The notes under the pieces: model-generated
Database searches by the model: none
Told to the model about the DNA's origin: nothing
Seen by the model: the letters and a program-made list of their open reading frames with translations, nothing else
Translations under genes and position numbers: made by a program
Assembly (NCBI RefSeq): GCF_023704175.1
Contig: NZ_CP084530.1
Coordinates: 3,094,001-3,158,000, forward strand
Length of the DNA stretch: 64,000 nt
Source of the DNA: Paenibacillus sp. YPG26
Lineage (GTDB): Bacteria > Bacillota > Bacilli > Paenibacillales > Paenibacillaceae
Direction: 5' to 3'
In this document: positions 7,867 to 16,946 of the stretch, piece by piece
How positions within the stretch are numbered: position 1 is the stretch's first letter
How the letters are laid out: every line of letters starts with the position of its first letter

Positions 7867-9237
7867 ATGAGCGAGCCCCTTAATCAGGATGGCGCGAAGT
7901 CACCAGGCCTGGGTGCCGTACTCAAAGAAATGCTGTCCACTTTCCCTTCGATGGTAAGTGAGGTGGTGAAGAGCAAGACAGCGGGTATTGCCGCCTCATC
8001 ACGTCTTCGCGAAGAACGGGTGAGCCTGGATTGGAATGAGGCTTCCGCACGGACCGTCTATAGCGAAATTGAGGACCTGCTCCGCCGAAGCAGTCAAGGC
8101 AGAAATATGGACGAGCACCTTGCCGCATCCCATTTCCCCGATGGACTGACCTCAGCCGATCAAGACATCATCCAGGAGATAGAGAATGCGGTCAGCCGCG
8201 GCAATATCAGCAATTTGACCCGGACTGAGGCCTATCTGAAATGTTATGAGGCTTATCCCGAGCTGCACTGGTCCTTCCTGGCTCATATGGTATCCCGTAA
8301 TGCGGGGTGGAATATGAGTGATCTGCGGGGCGGGCAAATGTATCCTCTGCTCAGCGAGGCAAGCAAGGAGATCACGTACCGCTTCCTCGAAAGGTGCAAC
8401 GCGCTTATTTTCCAGGACGCCTATCCGCAGCTTCTTCTGTATATGAAGAGCCGGGAGATCGGCTCAAGCCTCTTTTATCTGCTGCCCCATTTCCACGTAT
8501 CCCGGTTCATGCAGCCTTTCTGGGAACGCTTCTGGCTCGAGAGGGGCAGCGCGCTGCTTGCCGTGGGGCTGATTATTAATGAACAGAATTATATTGAGAA
8601 AAGGGTTGTCCAGAATCCGTACTTTCAGAATCGGGTAACGGATAAAGTCAATTTCCACCTCCACAGCTGGGCCGGTCTCAACCAGATTGTCTTCCCTCTG
8701 CTTGATGAGGACCCGCTGACTGCATTCGGGGAGGCAATATCCGCCCCCGATCCGCTATGCCCGGATGAATCTATCCCGCGGCTTGCCGGCCGGATTCTTG
8801 GTGATTTCTCCAGCCTGAATGCACGCATCACATTTGGCAAAAGCCTGTACGCCCTGCTGTTCGGCCTCACCTCCCTGCGCAAGGGTGCCGAGACGTTCGC
8901 CTCGCGGATTCCCCATACCGGTTCAAGGTCGGATTATTGGCCGGGACTCTTCACGACGCACAAAGAAGAAGCCCTGACCACCGGGTTAGAGGGATCAGAG
9001 CTTCTGGAGCAGGGGAATCTTCCACCCGGCAAGCGCCTGTATGCGCCGCAGTTGCTTGATGCCTGGGGAGATACCAGTTATGAGCCGATCTCCCGTGAAG
9101 ACTGGATGCAGGATCACAGCGCGCTGGATGGGCTTAGCAAGCCGCAGCAGCCTTTTTTATGTGATATCAGCTTTGAGCATCGGCTTGGGATTATCAAGAC
9201 GGCCTTCGCCCATGATGCCGCGGGTACCTTGCATTAG
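7867..9237 (+). CDS. Uncharacterised DUF2515/YppC-like protein
   Basis: 456 residues, no signal peptide and no clear membrane helix, rich in aromatic and charged residues. Stretches such as ELHWSFLAHMVSRNAGWNMSDL and the helix-rich middle resemble the DUF2515 family (Bacillus YppC), whose role is unknown. The ATG follows AGAGAGGA by six bases. Its stop overlaps the end of the convergent flippase gene by four bases, so no terminator separates the two. The family call is from memory of the sequence pattern and should be treated as likely, not certain. Confidence 0.7.
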   Translation: MSEPLNQDGAKSPGLGAVLKEMLSTFPSMVSEVVKSKTAGIAASSRLREERVSLDWNEASARTVYSEIEDLLRRSSQGRNMDEHLAASHFPDGLTSADQDIIQEIENAVSRGNISNLTRTEAYLKCYEAYPELHWSFLAHMVSRNAGWNMSDLRGGQMYPLLSEASKEITYRFLERCNALIFQDAYPQLLLYMKSREIGSSLFYLLPHFHVSRFMQPFWERFWLERGSALLAVGLIINEQNYIEKRVVQNPYFQNRVTDKVNFHLHSWAGLNQIVFPLLDEDPLTAFGEAISAPDPLCPDESIPRLAGRILGDFSSLNARITFGKSLYALLFGLTSLRKGAETFASRIPHTGSRSDYWPGLFTTHKEEALTTGLEGSELLEQGNLPPGKRLYAPQLLDAWGDTSYEPISREDWMQDHSALDGLSKPQQPFLCDISFEHRLGIIKTAFAHDAAGTLH

Positions 9238-10865
9238 TTAGCCGATGTACCCGTACTCCGCTGAAGCCGCATCAGCGGCCGAAGTACCTTTTGCAATACT
9301 CGCGGGTAGCTGTCCAGCTCATCTCTGCGAACAACACGCAGGAGTACCAGCATAACAGGGTACAGAGCCAGAACGGCTGCACCGACCAGACAGCAGGCCA
9401 GGAAGAACCCGATTCTTGGTGGCATGAATGAAGTGGTCAGATCACCCACATAATTCAGTCCGTAGCCGACTCCGAACAGAATAACCACGGTTAGCAGAAA
9501 GCCTGTCCAGCGCCCCCGCATAATATTGAATGAGACCATTTGTTTCATAGAGCGAAGATTAAGCAGGGTAATAATCAGGAAGCAGATCCCGGTAGCACCG
9601 ATAATCCCGTAGATCCCGAATACCGCAGCCAGCGCGAAGCTCGCGATCAGCTTAACCAGAATCCCGACAAAGACATGCCCCATCGACAAATTGACTTTGC
9701 CCATGCCAATAAGAATCGAGCTTGTGATGGACATGGTAATCTGGAAGATAGTTCCCAAGGTCAGCAGACCAATAATCCCGCTGCCATCCAGGCTGCTGAA
9801 GAGCATGCCATTCAAGGAATAAGCCGCCGAGCACAGAATGATCACAATCGGCATGCCGGTTAGGATAGAGACGCGCATAGCCAGGGTGATCTGGCGCTCA
9901 AGGTGCGGACGGTCCCCCCGGGCAAAAGCCGCTGCAATTACCGGCAGAAGCGAAGCGCTGAGCGCTATGGACAGGATCGGCGGGATTCCGGCGATACTCT
10001 GGGCCCGGCTTCCAAGGATACCTAATGTATGCGTGGCAGCCAGGTTGCCCATCTGATCAATCAAAAGCGGCTTGACCAGAGTGGAGTCAATGAAGTTAAT
10101 GGCGGGCACAGCCAGCGATGAGAGAACGATAGGGATGGAGAGCTTGAAGATATCCCGGTAGATCCGCATCAGCGGGATCTGCTCATCTCCTGCAGACAGA
10201 TCCTCCAGCTGCAGCTTCCGGTCCTCTCTTCGCAGCTTGATGGAATACCAGAGCATAATTCCGAACGCGGAAATGCTTCCGAGCACCCCGCCGAAGGACG
10301 CTCCCGCGGCTACCCACTCATCAGAGTAGCTGGCATGGAGAAGGAAGAAGGCAAGTCCAATCCCGGTAATTACCCGAAGCACCTGCTCCATGATCTGGGA
10401 TATCCCGTTTGCGGTCATTTTGCCCCTACCCTGGAAATAACCCCGCATCATCGCAATGGTCGGGAACAGCAGAAGCGCCGGAGCTATTGCCCGAATCGCA
10501 GGTGTTGCTTCAGGCTGCTCCGTCCAGTTCGCATAGACGGGTGCAAGCACGTACAGTAATATCGTTATGACGATTCCGATAAATACCGAGAAGATCAGGG
10601 CTGCCTTATAGACCCTGTTCGCCTCGCCCGGGCGCTTCAGCGCATAGCGTTCCGAGACCATTTTGCTAAGTGTGCTTGGTATACCTGCTGTCGCGACGGT
10701 CAGAAGCATCAGATATACGTTGTTCGCCACGGTATAAGACGCGTTGCCGACCGCTCCGAAGATGTGCTCAAGCGGTACCCGCTGCACCAGGCCGAGAAGC
10801 CTTGCCACCAAGGCGGCGGCAGCCAGGATCAGCGTACCTTTGATAAAAGATTCTTTCTTAGACAA
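9234..10865 (-). CDS. MurJ/YtgP-like MOP-superfamily lipid flippase
   Basis: 543 residues with about 14 membrane helices, a member of the polysaccharide-transport branch of the MATE/MOP superfamily. The length and the opening block (FIKGTLILAAAALVARLLG) fit YtgP, the Bacillus MurJ, which moves lipid II across the membrane for cell-wall synthesis. The related SpoVB is an alternative because spore formers carry several paralogues. The start is TTG at 10865 with GAAGGGA upstream. The 3' end overlaps the convergent DUF2515-like gene by four bases. Confidence 0.85.
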   Translation of the reverse strand: MSKKESFIKGTLILAAAALVARLLGLVQRVPLEHIFGAVGNASYTVANNVYLMLLTVATAGIPSTLSKMVSERYALKRPGEANRVYKAALIFSVFIGIVITILLYVLAPVYANWTEQPEATPAIRAIAPALLLFPTIAMMRGYFQGRGKMTANGISQIMEQVLRVITGIGLAFFLLHASYSDEWVAAGASFGGVLGSISAFGIMLWYSIKLRREDRKLQLEDLSAGDEQIPLMRIYRDIFKLSIPIVLSSLAVPAINFIDSTLVKPLLIDQMGNLAATHTLGILGSRAQSIAGIPPILSIALSASLLPVIAAAFARGDRPHLERQITLAMRVSILTGMPIVIILCSAAYSLNGMLFSSLDGSGIIGLLTLGTIFQITMSITSSILIGMGKVNLSMGHVFVGILVKLIASFALAAVFGIYGIIGATGICFLIITLLNLRSMKQMVSFNIMRGRWTGFLLTVVILFGVGYGLNYVGDLTTSFMPPRIGFFLACCLVGAAVLALYPVMLVLLRVVRRDELDSYPRVLQKVLRPLMRLQRSTGTSAN

Positions 10866-10908
10866 ACCCTTTTCCCTTCTTTCTCATAATCCAAGTTGAT
10901 GCATTTCC

Positions 10909-11388
10909 CTAGAAAATCCAGATGAAGAACAGGATAATCATCACAATCTCAAGAATAATCTTGACGACCATGCTGCTGAACAGCCCCACGACAGAGCCAA
11001 CTCCGACCTTAAGTGATTTCTGGAAAGAGGAGCCCGAGAGCATCTCTCCCGCCACCGCTCCCACAAACGGTCCAATAATCAGTCCGAACGCGGGAATTAC
11101 AAAAGGCCCTATAATCGCACCTATGGTACTCAGCCATACGGACGCTTTGCTTCCGCCGAATCGCTTGACTCCCCATGCGCCAACCGCATAATCCGCAGCC
11201 AGCAGGACAACAACGATAACCGTCTGAATTGTCCAGAAGCCCCAGCCGAAATGCTCGAAGGTGAAGAACCACCCATACACCAGAAAAGCGGCGTAGACTG
11301 CTATAACACCAGGCAGGACAGGAACCACTGCTCCCGCCAGCCCGACAATGAACAGACCAATAATCAGAACCCAGCCTAGAATGTCCAT
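10909..11388 (-). CDS. DUF456 membrane protein
   Basis: 159 residues with about four membrane helices and glycine-rich turns (GLAGAVVPVLPG, FVIPAFGLIIGPFVGA) that are the mark of DUF456 proteins. The function is unknown. It starts seven bases after the stop of the HAD phosphatase gene, and its ribosome site GAGGAG lies in the last codons of that gene, so the two are coupled. Confidence 0.85.
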   Translation of the reverse strand: MDILGWVLIIGLFIVGLAGAVVPVLPGVIAVYAAFLVYGWFFTFEHFGWGFWTIQTVIVVVLLAADYAVGAWGVKRFGGSKASVWLSTIGAIIGPFVIPAFGLIIGPFVGAVAGEMLSGSSFQKSLKVGVGSVVGLFSSMVVKIILEIVMIILFFIWIF

Positions 11389-11395
11389 CCGGGGA

Positions 11396-12139
11396 TCACT
11401 CCTCTGTCAGAATAAATTTCTGGATGACCTCAGCAATCCCATCATCATTGTTGGATGCCGTAACATAGTCCGCATTCTCCTGGACGGCGATCTGCGCATT
11501 CCCCATGGCAACACCAAGGCCTGCGGCCTGGATAGCCGCCAGGTCATTCAAGCTGTCACCCACCGCAATCACCTGGGACATATCAAGTCCAAGTAGCTCG
11601 CATACAACCTTGAGTCCTGTAGCCTTGTTCACGCCCTGTGGATTAATCTCGTAATTGTACGGGGATGAGTTCGTAATCTCAAGCCCCTCCATCTCTTGAA
11701 GTCTCATGAGAATCTTATGGCGCAGCTCCGCATCTTCGGTATGATATCCGAACTTGATCCACTGGTTCGTCTCCAGCAGAGCAGGGTCCCAATTCTTCTC
11801 GTTATATGTACCCTCAACAGCGTACGCCCAGAACCAGACGCCATATTCTACAGCGATAGCATGCATCCGGGCGATCAGCTCTTTATCAAACAGCTCTCTG
11901 CGGTACAGTTCGTGAGGTGTCTTCCAGACCTCACTCCCGTTAACCGTCACCATTGGCGTCTTCAGCCCAAGCTGGTCCCCGAAAGGCACCGCCTCGTCGA
12001 AGGACCGTCCTGTAGATAGACAGACATGAACGCCCGCAGCCGCCGCTTTGCCGATCCATTCCGCTGTTCTTGGTGATATCTCATGATTGTCAGTCAGTAA
12101 AGTTCCATCCATATCAAGGGCAAGCAGTTGGTATCTCAT
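11396..12139 (-). CDS. Cof-type HAD-IIB phosphatase
   Basis: 247 residues. It carries HAD motif I DMDGTLLTD near residue 9, motif II Ser in LSTGRSFD, and motif IV GDSLNDLAAIQAAG near the end, with the Cof-type C2 cap between. Such enzymes remove phosphate from sugar phosphates, FMN or thiamin precursors in the cytoplasm; the substrate cannot be read from the sequence. I chose the ATG at 12139, eight bases after GGAGG, not the ATG five codons earlier that lies in the ribosome site. It is co-transcribed with the DUF456 gene. Confidence 0.92.
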   Translation of the reverse strand: MRYQLLALDMDGTLLTDNHEISPRTAEWIGKAAAAGVHVCLSTGRSFDEAVPFGDQLGLKTPMVTVNGSEVWKTPHELYRRELFDKELIARMHAIAVEYGVWFWAYAVEGTYNEKNWDPALLETNQWIKFGYHTEDAELRHKILMRLQEMEGLEITNSSPYNYEINPQGVNKATGLKVVCELLGLDMSQVIAVGDSLNDLAAIQAAGLGVAMGNAQIAVQENADYVTASNNDDGIAEVIQKFILTEE

Positions 12140-12246
12140 CCGTTCATCCTCCATCTTTAATCTGATTCTCTGTATTTACTTACACACATATCTTAGTCAT
12201 TCTACCACAGGTCCAACTGACCAACAAAGAACTCCACCCACAGACA

Positions 12247-12287
12247 AATAACCGCGCTTCGGCCTTGATGGCTGAAACTCGGTTATT
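12247..12287 (-). terminator. Terminator after the 27-residue peptide gene
   Basis: Outer arms AATAACCG and CGGTTATT enclose an inner stem TTCGGCC/GGCTGAA. Only a short T run follows on the minus strand. Confidence 0.55.
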
Positions 12288-12320
12288 CGGGAGCTTCGAC
12301 TATGGTGCCTGGATTCCAGT

Positions 12321-12404
12321 TCATCCTGCGAGCACAATGATCGCCAGAACACCCAGTGTCATTTTGGCTCGCTGCATCGGGCTCTTCTTCACTTTAATCT
12401 CCAT
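12321..12404 (-). CDS. 27-residue basic-hydrophobic peptide, unknown
   Basis: A short open frame with a strong ribosome site (AAGGAGG, eight bases before the ATG at 12404). The peptide starts MEIKVKKSPMQRAKM and then has a short hydrophobic run ending in Gly. It has its own hairpin downstream (12247-12287). The basic N-terminus plus hydrophobic tail suggests a membrane-associated peptide. I do not recognise it. It lies between the HAD gene and the PBP2 terminator, both also on the minus strand. Confidence 0.55.
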   Translation of the reverse strand: MEIKVKKSPMQRAKMTLGVLAIIVLAG

Positions 12405-12592
12405 GGGTCATCCTCCTTAGTTTATTAATATGTTGAAGGTTAGTAGTATTATTTGCATTCAGCAAATAATGTTTCCTTAATGCAATTCTATGCGAATTAG
12501 CGGTGAATAGCAAGTGGAATTCTCCCCATGCCTCGTGATCCCTGAGCCCAATTCTGCGGATATCGATACCATTAACGTAGGCAGGTAAAATA

Positions 12593-12636
12593 CAAAAAAA
12601 ACGAACCCGGCAGACTATCAAAGTCTTGCCAGGATC
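12593..12636 (-). terminator. Rho-independent terminator of the PBP2 gene
   Basis: On the minus strand CCTGGCAAGACT, a short loop, then AGTCTGCCGGG, followed by TTCG and a run of eight T. It lies 17 bp beyond the PBP2 stop codon. Confidence 0.9.
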
Positions 12637-12652
12637 GCTTCATATTCCCATC

Positions 12653-14722
12653 TTATCTGGTGGTTCCGGTCGTTTGGCCGTCTGCATCCGCGGCCTTCTC
12701 TTCATTCTTCTTCAACGTCTTCTTAGGAACACCGTCCAGACCATATTCCATGTCATAAGCGTCAAATATCTTGCGGGCAATCGGCGCCGCGCTCTGCGCT
12801 CCGAATCCACCCTCAGGAACCACTACCGCTACCGCAAGCTTCGGATTGTTACGCGGTGCGAAGGCGATAAACACCCCGTTATCCACAAGCTTTCCTCCAA
12901 CACTTTGTGTCGAGGTCCCTGTCTTACGGGCGAAGTCATACGGGAAGTCCTTAAACACGCTGACTTCGGTTGCCATTCCTTTCAGGATTTCATTCCAGTG
13001 GGAATTCTTGAATTTCACTTCGTTAAGAACTTTGGGCTCGAATTTCTTCACAATGTTCCCGTCAGCATCCTTGATCATATTGACCAGATGCGGCTCCATT
13101 CTCTTCCCGCGGGTAGCCAGCATCGTCGTATACTGGGCGAGCTGCATCGCAGTGTACTTCCCCTGCTGTCCAAAGGAAGAGAAGACAAGACGAGATAACG
13201 CGGTCTCTTTCTCGTTCGTATACTCCCGTAACCCGAGATATTCGTTAGGCAGATCCACACCTGTGGATACGCCGAGACCGAACTGCTTCATGTATTCGTC
13301 CCACTTATCGATCCCTTTCTCCCCATACTTCTTATAAAGCCTCTCCCCAATCATTTCTACCATAAATGTATTGGAAGAGTGGCGGATCGCATCGGCCGGA
13401 CTGTTCAAATAACCATATACGTGACCCTGAGAGTTCTGAATTCTTGAGGAGTCATTCTTCCCGAAATAAGCATAACCCTTGTCATAGTAAGGGGTGCTAG
13501 TTGTGAATAAGCCCTCCTTCAGGCCGACCAGGACAGACAGCGGCTTGATCGTTGATCCGAGCAGGACAACCGACTCGGGATGTTGCCCCTCCTTTTGGCC
13601 TGAACCAAAGGAACGAATCGTCCCGTTCTGATACACATTCTTGATCTTGTCATAGTTGTCACTGGAGATCCCACCGGTGCGCCATACATTAGGATCATAA
13701 TCCGGCATACTTGCCATGGCGACCACATTGCCTGTGTCCACTTCCATGGCTACCGCGAACCCTGTTTTTGCATACTTGTGATATCTCCCGCTGACCGGAT
13801 GCGTGTGCAGCCAGCTCAGCTGCTCCATAATCGCCTTCTGGGCAGTCAGCTGTACATCGCTATCGATATTCAGGTAGATGTCATGGCCTTTCTCGGGGGG
13901 AGTCACTTCCGCAATTCCACTGGCCATGTTCCGCGGGTCAACCGAGACGCTCTTGAACCCGTTTCTTCCGCGCAGTTCATCCTGATACTGATATTCCAGA
14001 CCGTCGAAGCCGACATCCTCCGTATCCGTGTACTGCAGTGCCGGATCATCCGCCAGGCCGGTCTTCTGCTTATAGAAATCCAAGCTGGTGGATGCCCCTT
14101 TGAATTTCTTGATGTAACCTACAGCCTGAACAGCAAGTCCCTTCACACCGTCATTCGGGTTAGTATAGTAATTGCGGATACTCTCCTCGACCACGTCGAT
14201 GCCGGGATATTCAGCTTTGTGTTCCATGAAATAAGCGATTTCCTTATTAGAGAGCCCGACCTTCAGTCGCCGGGGGGTGAACCCGCCGCTTAGACGCGAC
14301 TTGAGATCCATCGCTTCGACAACCTGGTCAACCGTCAGCTTCTCGCCGCCCGGGTCCCCCAGCTCATTGAACCTCTCAACCAGCCTCTCGGCCAGTACCC
14401 TTGCGTTCGCTTCATTCTTCCCTGTATATTCCTTCGTGAGTGTCATGTAGAGCGACTGGACGGGCGTGGAGTATGCTAATTTAATATTCTTCCGGTCATA
14501 GATCGTACCACGGGTCGGCGGAAGCGGAATATCCTTGACCGCAAGATTGCCTCCCTGCTTGATCAGACTCGGTCCTTCAACAAATTGTAGAATGGCAAGA
14601 CGAACAATGATCACGGTGAAAATGGCAAATGCGCTGAAAAAGAACAGATTAAGCCGGATATTAAAATGACGCTGCTGCTCCGCTTCCTTCTCCCTCGGAT
14701 CATCCTGATAATTGTTTTTCAT
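12653..14722 (-). CDS. Penicillin-binding protein 2 (class B transpeptidase)
   Basis: 689 residues. One N-terminal membrane anchor (about residues 28-48) is followed by a PBP dimerisation domain and a transpeptidase domain. All three active-site motifs are present: STIK with the nucleophile at S390, SSN at 449-451, and KTG at 600-602. It cross-links peptidoglycan on the outer face of the membrane. The length and N-terminus match the Bacillus PBP2A/PbpH group used in side-wall elongation. The ATG follows GTAGGAGG. The C-terminus is a short Lys/Glu/Asp/Thr-rich tail. Confidence 0.93.
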   Translation of the reverse strand: MKNNYQDDPREKEAEQQRHFNIRLNLFFFSAFAIFTVIIVRLAILQFVEGPSLIKQGGNLAVKDIPLPPTRGTIYDRKNIKLAYSTPVQSLYMTLTKEYTGKNEANARVLAERLVERFNELGDPGGEKLTVDQVVEAMDLKSRLSGGFTPRRLKVGLSNKEIAYFMEHKAEYPGIDVVEESIRNYYTNPNDGVKGLAVQAVGYIKKFKGASTSLDFYKQKTGLADDPALQYTDTEDVGFDGLEYQYQDELRGRNGFKSVSVDPRNMASGIAEVTPPEKGHDIYLNIDSDVQLTAQKAIMEQLSWLHTHPVSGRYHKYAKTGFAVAMEVDTGNVVAMASMPDYDPNVWRTGGISSDNYDKIKNVYQNGTIRSFGSGQKEGQHPESVVLLGSTIKPLSVLVGLKEGLFTTSTPYYDKGYAYFGKNDSSRIQNSQGHVYGYLNSPADAIRHSSNTFMVEMIGERLYKKYGEKGIDKWDEYMKQFGLGVSTGVDLPNEYLGLREYTNEKETALSRLVFSSFGQQGKYTAMQLAQYTTMLATRGKRMEPHLVNMIKDADGNIVKKFEPKVLNEVKFKNSHWNEILKGMATEVSVFKDFPYDFARKTGTSTQSVGGKLVDNGVFIAFAPRNNPKLAVAVVVPEGGFGAQSAAPIARKIFDAYDMEYGLDGVPKKTLKKNEEKAADADGQTTGTTR

Positions 14723-14814
14723 TGGTTCCTCCTACTTCATTCGCAAAGCTTGGTATATTCTGTATTTTATCATATCGGTCCCCAGCCAAGCGAACTTTAA
14801 GGAACTCTGCCCTC

Positions 14815-15966
14815 CTAGATAGCTTGCTCAGCGATATGTGTCTCGTTAAACGCCTTGGGGTTGAACCAGTCTCCGCTTTGTGCCCAGGTTGGGTCAAGCG
14901 GGACCCATTTCCCGGATTCACTCAGGTATACTTCATTCCATGCATGGGGGCCATACCCGCCCTGGCCGTTGTAACCAAGTCCCGTAATCACCTTTACCTT
15001 AAGCCCTTGTGAACGGGCCATCACCGCATACAGACGCGCATAATCAATACAGACTCCAAGCCGGGTATCGAATGTCATCTGCGGGGTCTGCTCATGCCAA
15101 ATTTGCTTTTCTTCATAATCCTTCACTTTGTTGTAGTCATAGTTAACACGCGTTCCTACCCACGAATAGAGCTTGCGGGCCTTCTCCTCATCGGTTGAAG
15201 CCCCTTTGACCACAACAGCGGCAGCTTCGGTAATATTGTCCGGCACCTGTGCGTCAATAACCTCATACCTGCGCTGCATAATCCCGTTAAGCTCTTCTTC
15301 CACGCTGCGTGTAAATACAGGAAGCTTGTCTTTGATCAGACTTCCGGATATGGGCTCAATGATGGTATGCGCACCTTCGCGATAGACTGGTGAAGCTTCG
15401 ACATAGCGGCTGAATTGGCTGTTCGGATACAGCGTCACAATAATGAACAGGGCCGCAATTACAACGATGCAGCGCGCCCCGCCAATCACAGCACCGATGC
15501 CAGCGCCCGTAAGTCTGCTTACTGCCGAAGAAGGTCTGTCCCTCTCCCTGCCGCCCCACCTGCTGAATACAGCCGATCTGCCGAAGATCAGCGCAGCAAG
15601 CAGACCAAGAAGGGAACGGATAATCCAGTATCCGATAATGAAGACCACGGCGAAGCGCATTAACGGGAACTCATGGATGGCTGTAATGAGCGTATAGTAG
15701 ATCTGCTCCCATTTGCTCAAATCCCGTGCTGGCAGAGCAACCGCAGACAACCACTTCTGAACAAGCGGAGACAGCCACATGGCAAAAGGAATGGACAAAG
15801 CGATGCCCGCCAGAGACAGAACCCCCCCGCTTATCAGGGAGAACAGCCGTCCTGCGGATCTGGAACCGCCTCGAAAAAGTCCCTGCAGAACAGAGACCGT
15901 CATAATCAGAATTAACAGCAGATTGACAAAATTATAATTTTGAACATTTTGAACCCAGCCTTGCAC
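14815..15966 (-). CDS. Membrane-anchored transglutaminase-like protein
   Basis: 383 residues: about four N-terminal membrane helices in a CvpA-like arrangement, then an extracytoplasmic transglutaminase-like domain. The catalytic Cys-His-Asp are visible in GVCIDYARLYA, GPHAWNEVY and PLDPTW. Such domains may act as proteases, amidases or cross-linking enzymes at the cell surface. I chose GTG at 15966, ten bases after GAGAGGGG; a TTG at 16002 has no ribosome site. It lies just downstream of a small two-helix membrane protein and upstream of PBP2, all on one strand, which suggests a cell-envelope role. Confidence 0.85.
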   Translation of the reverse strand: MQGWVQNVQNYNFVNLLLILIMTVSVLQGLFRGGSRSAGRLFSLISGGVLSLAGIALSIPFAMWLSPLVQKWLSAVALPARDLSKWEQIYYTLITAIHEFPLMRFAVVFIIGYWIIRSLLGLLAALIFGRSAVFSRWGGRERDRPSSAVSRLTGAGIGAVIGGARCIVVIAALFIIVTLYPNSQFSRYVEASPVYREGAHTIIEPISGSLIKDKLPVFTRSVEEELNGIMQRRYEVIDAQVPDNITEAAAVVVKGASTDEEKARKLYSWVGTRVNYDYNKVKDYEEKQIWHEQTPQMTFDTRLGVCIDYARLYAVMARSQGLKVKVITGLGYNGQGGYGPHAWNEVYLSESGKWVPLDPTWAQSGDWFNPKAFNETHIAEQAI

Positions 15967-16011
15967 GTTCAGCAAACCCCTCTCTTGATCGCTCGGACTC
16001 AAAACGGGTTG

Positions 16012-16452
16012 TTATTTCGAGTTCCCTTTAGCTGCTTGAATGAAAGCATTCAGCGCGTCGCTCCGGCTCCATTCGCCGAGAGATACATCCCGGAATGTAA
16101 CTTTAACCTTATCACTATCAGCCGTCCCGGTGACTTCAAGATTAGGTGACTTGATCACAAAGGTCCCGTCCGGATTCTGAGTGAACTTGGCCTCCTTAGC
16201 CTCGCTGGTCATCATCTTGATCGCTTCACTTTTCACCGCATCGGTCGTTTGTGTAGTAAGAGTAGATGCTACTTGCCCCAGGTCTTTCAAGGAAATTCCA
16301 CTGTATATGACCAAGAAGGCTACGATAACCAGGATCAGCCCCCATTTCACCACCGTCTTCACTAAGTTAACAATCAGCAGTAGAGCTGCCAAGGCAATTA
16401 CAAACACCAGCCAATTTTGCTTGAAAAAATCAATCCAAACTTGCACGTCCAT
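16012..16452 (-). CDS. Small membrane protein, unknown
   Basis: 146 residues. Two closely spaced hydrophobic helices fall at about residues 15-60, then a polar, beta-rich tail with the pattern NPDGTFVIKSPNLEV. I do not recognise the family. It starts with ATG after TAGGAG and ends 45 bp before the chosen start of the transglutaminase gene, so the two are probably one unit. The tail is likely outside the cell if both helices span the membrane. Confidence 0.7.
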   Translation of the reverse strand: MDVQVWIDFFKQNWLVFVIALAALLLIVNLVKTVVKWGLILVIVAFLVIYSGISLKDLGQVASTLTTQTTDAVKSEAIKMMTSEAKEAKFTQNPDGTFVIKSPNLEVTGTADSDKVKVTFRDVSLGEWSRSDALNAFIQAAKGNSK

Positions 16453-16781
16453 CCTGTTTATACACTCCTAATTAGGTCAATTTGTGGAGCCTGACCGGCA
16501 AAACGCCAAGTTGCTCTATATATTATACATGATGGCCACATCCGATGTCAGCCTAACCTCCAAGGAGGCTTTATCCAGTGAATTTATGGGAATATGGTGA
16601 AAAAACAGCATAAGTTCGTCCTTCCGAACGTAAAAGTATATGGATTGAGTGAACTCAAGCTGTCCAAGATGAATCATTGAATTACATACTAGTCAGCCGC
16701 ATGAAATGTTCTTACGACCGCTGCGCTTCTCCAGAATCTTTCCACACTTTGCCTATAAGTAATTTTTAGATCAACTTATAC

Positions 16782-16937
16782 ATGCTTTCGAAGTAGTTTC
16801 ACTTCACAAAACTTAAGCTCATGCTTTCGAAGTAGTTTTGCTACACAAAACTTAAGCCGATGCTTTCGAAGTGAGTTTTACTTCGTAAAACTTAAGCCCA
16901 TGCTTTCGAAGTAGTTTTACTTCGTAAAACTTTAAGG
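16782..16937 (+). repeat. Four tandem 38-40 bp hairpin-forming repeats
   Basis: Units begin at 16782, 16821, 16860 and 16900, each starting ATGCTTTCGAAGT and ending AAACTTAAG or a close form. Each unit can fold in two exclusive ways: CGAAGTA...TACTTCG, or AGTTTTAC-TTC-GTAAAACT. In unit 2 both sides of the second stem have changed together (AGTTTTG...CAAAACT), which keeps the pairing. The last unit abuts the AAGGAGGG ribosome site of the MFS gene. The stretch upstream (16453-16781) holds nothing else I can support. Confidence 0.85.
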
Positions 16938-16946
16938 AGGGACGGT

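Noticed and set aside
12394..12621. 75-codon minus-strand frame before the small peptide gene
   Set aside because: It begins inside the PBP2 terminator and overlaps the better 27-codon gene.
16782..16937. Tandem repeats first suspected to be a CRISPR array
   Set aside because: Units follow each other with no unique spacers, number only four, and no cas gene is near.
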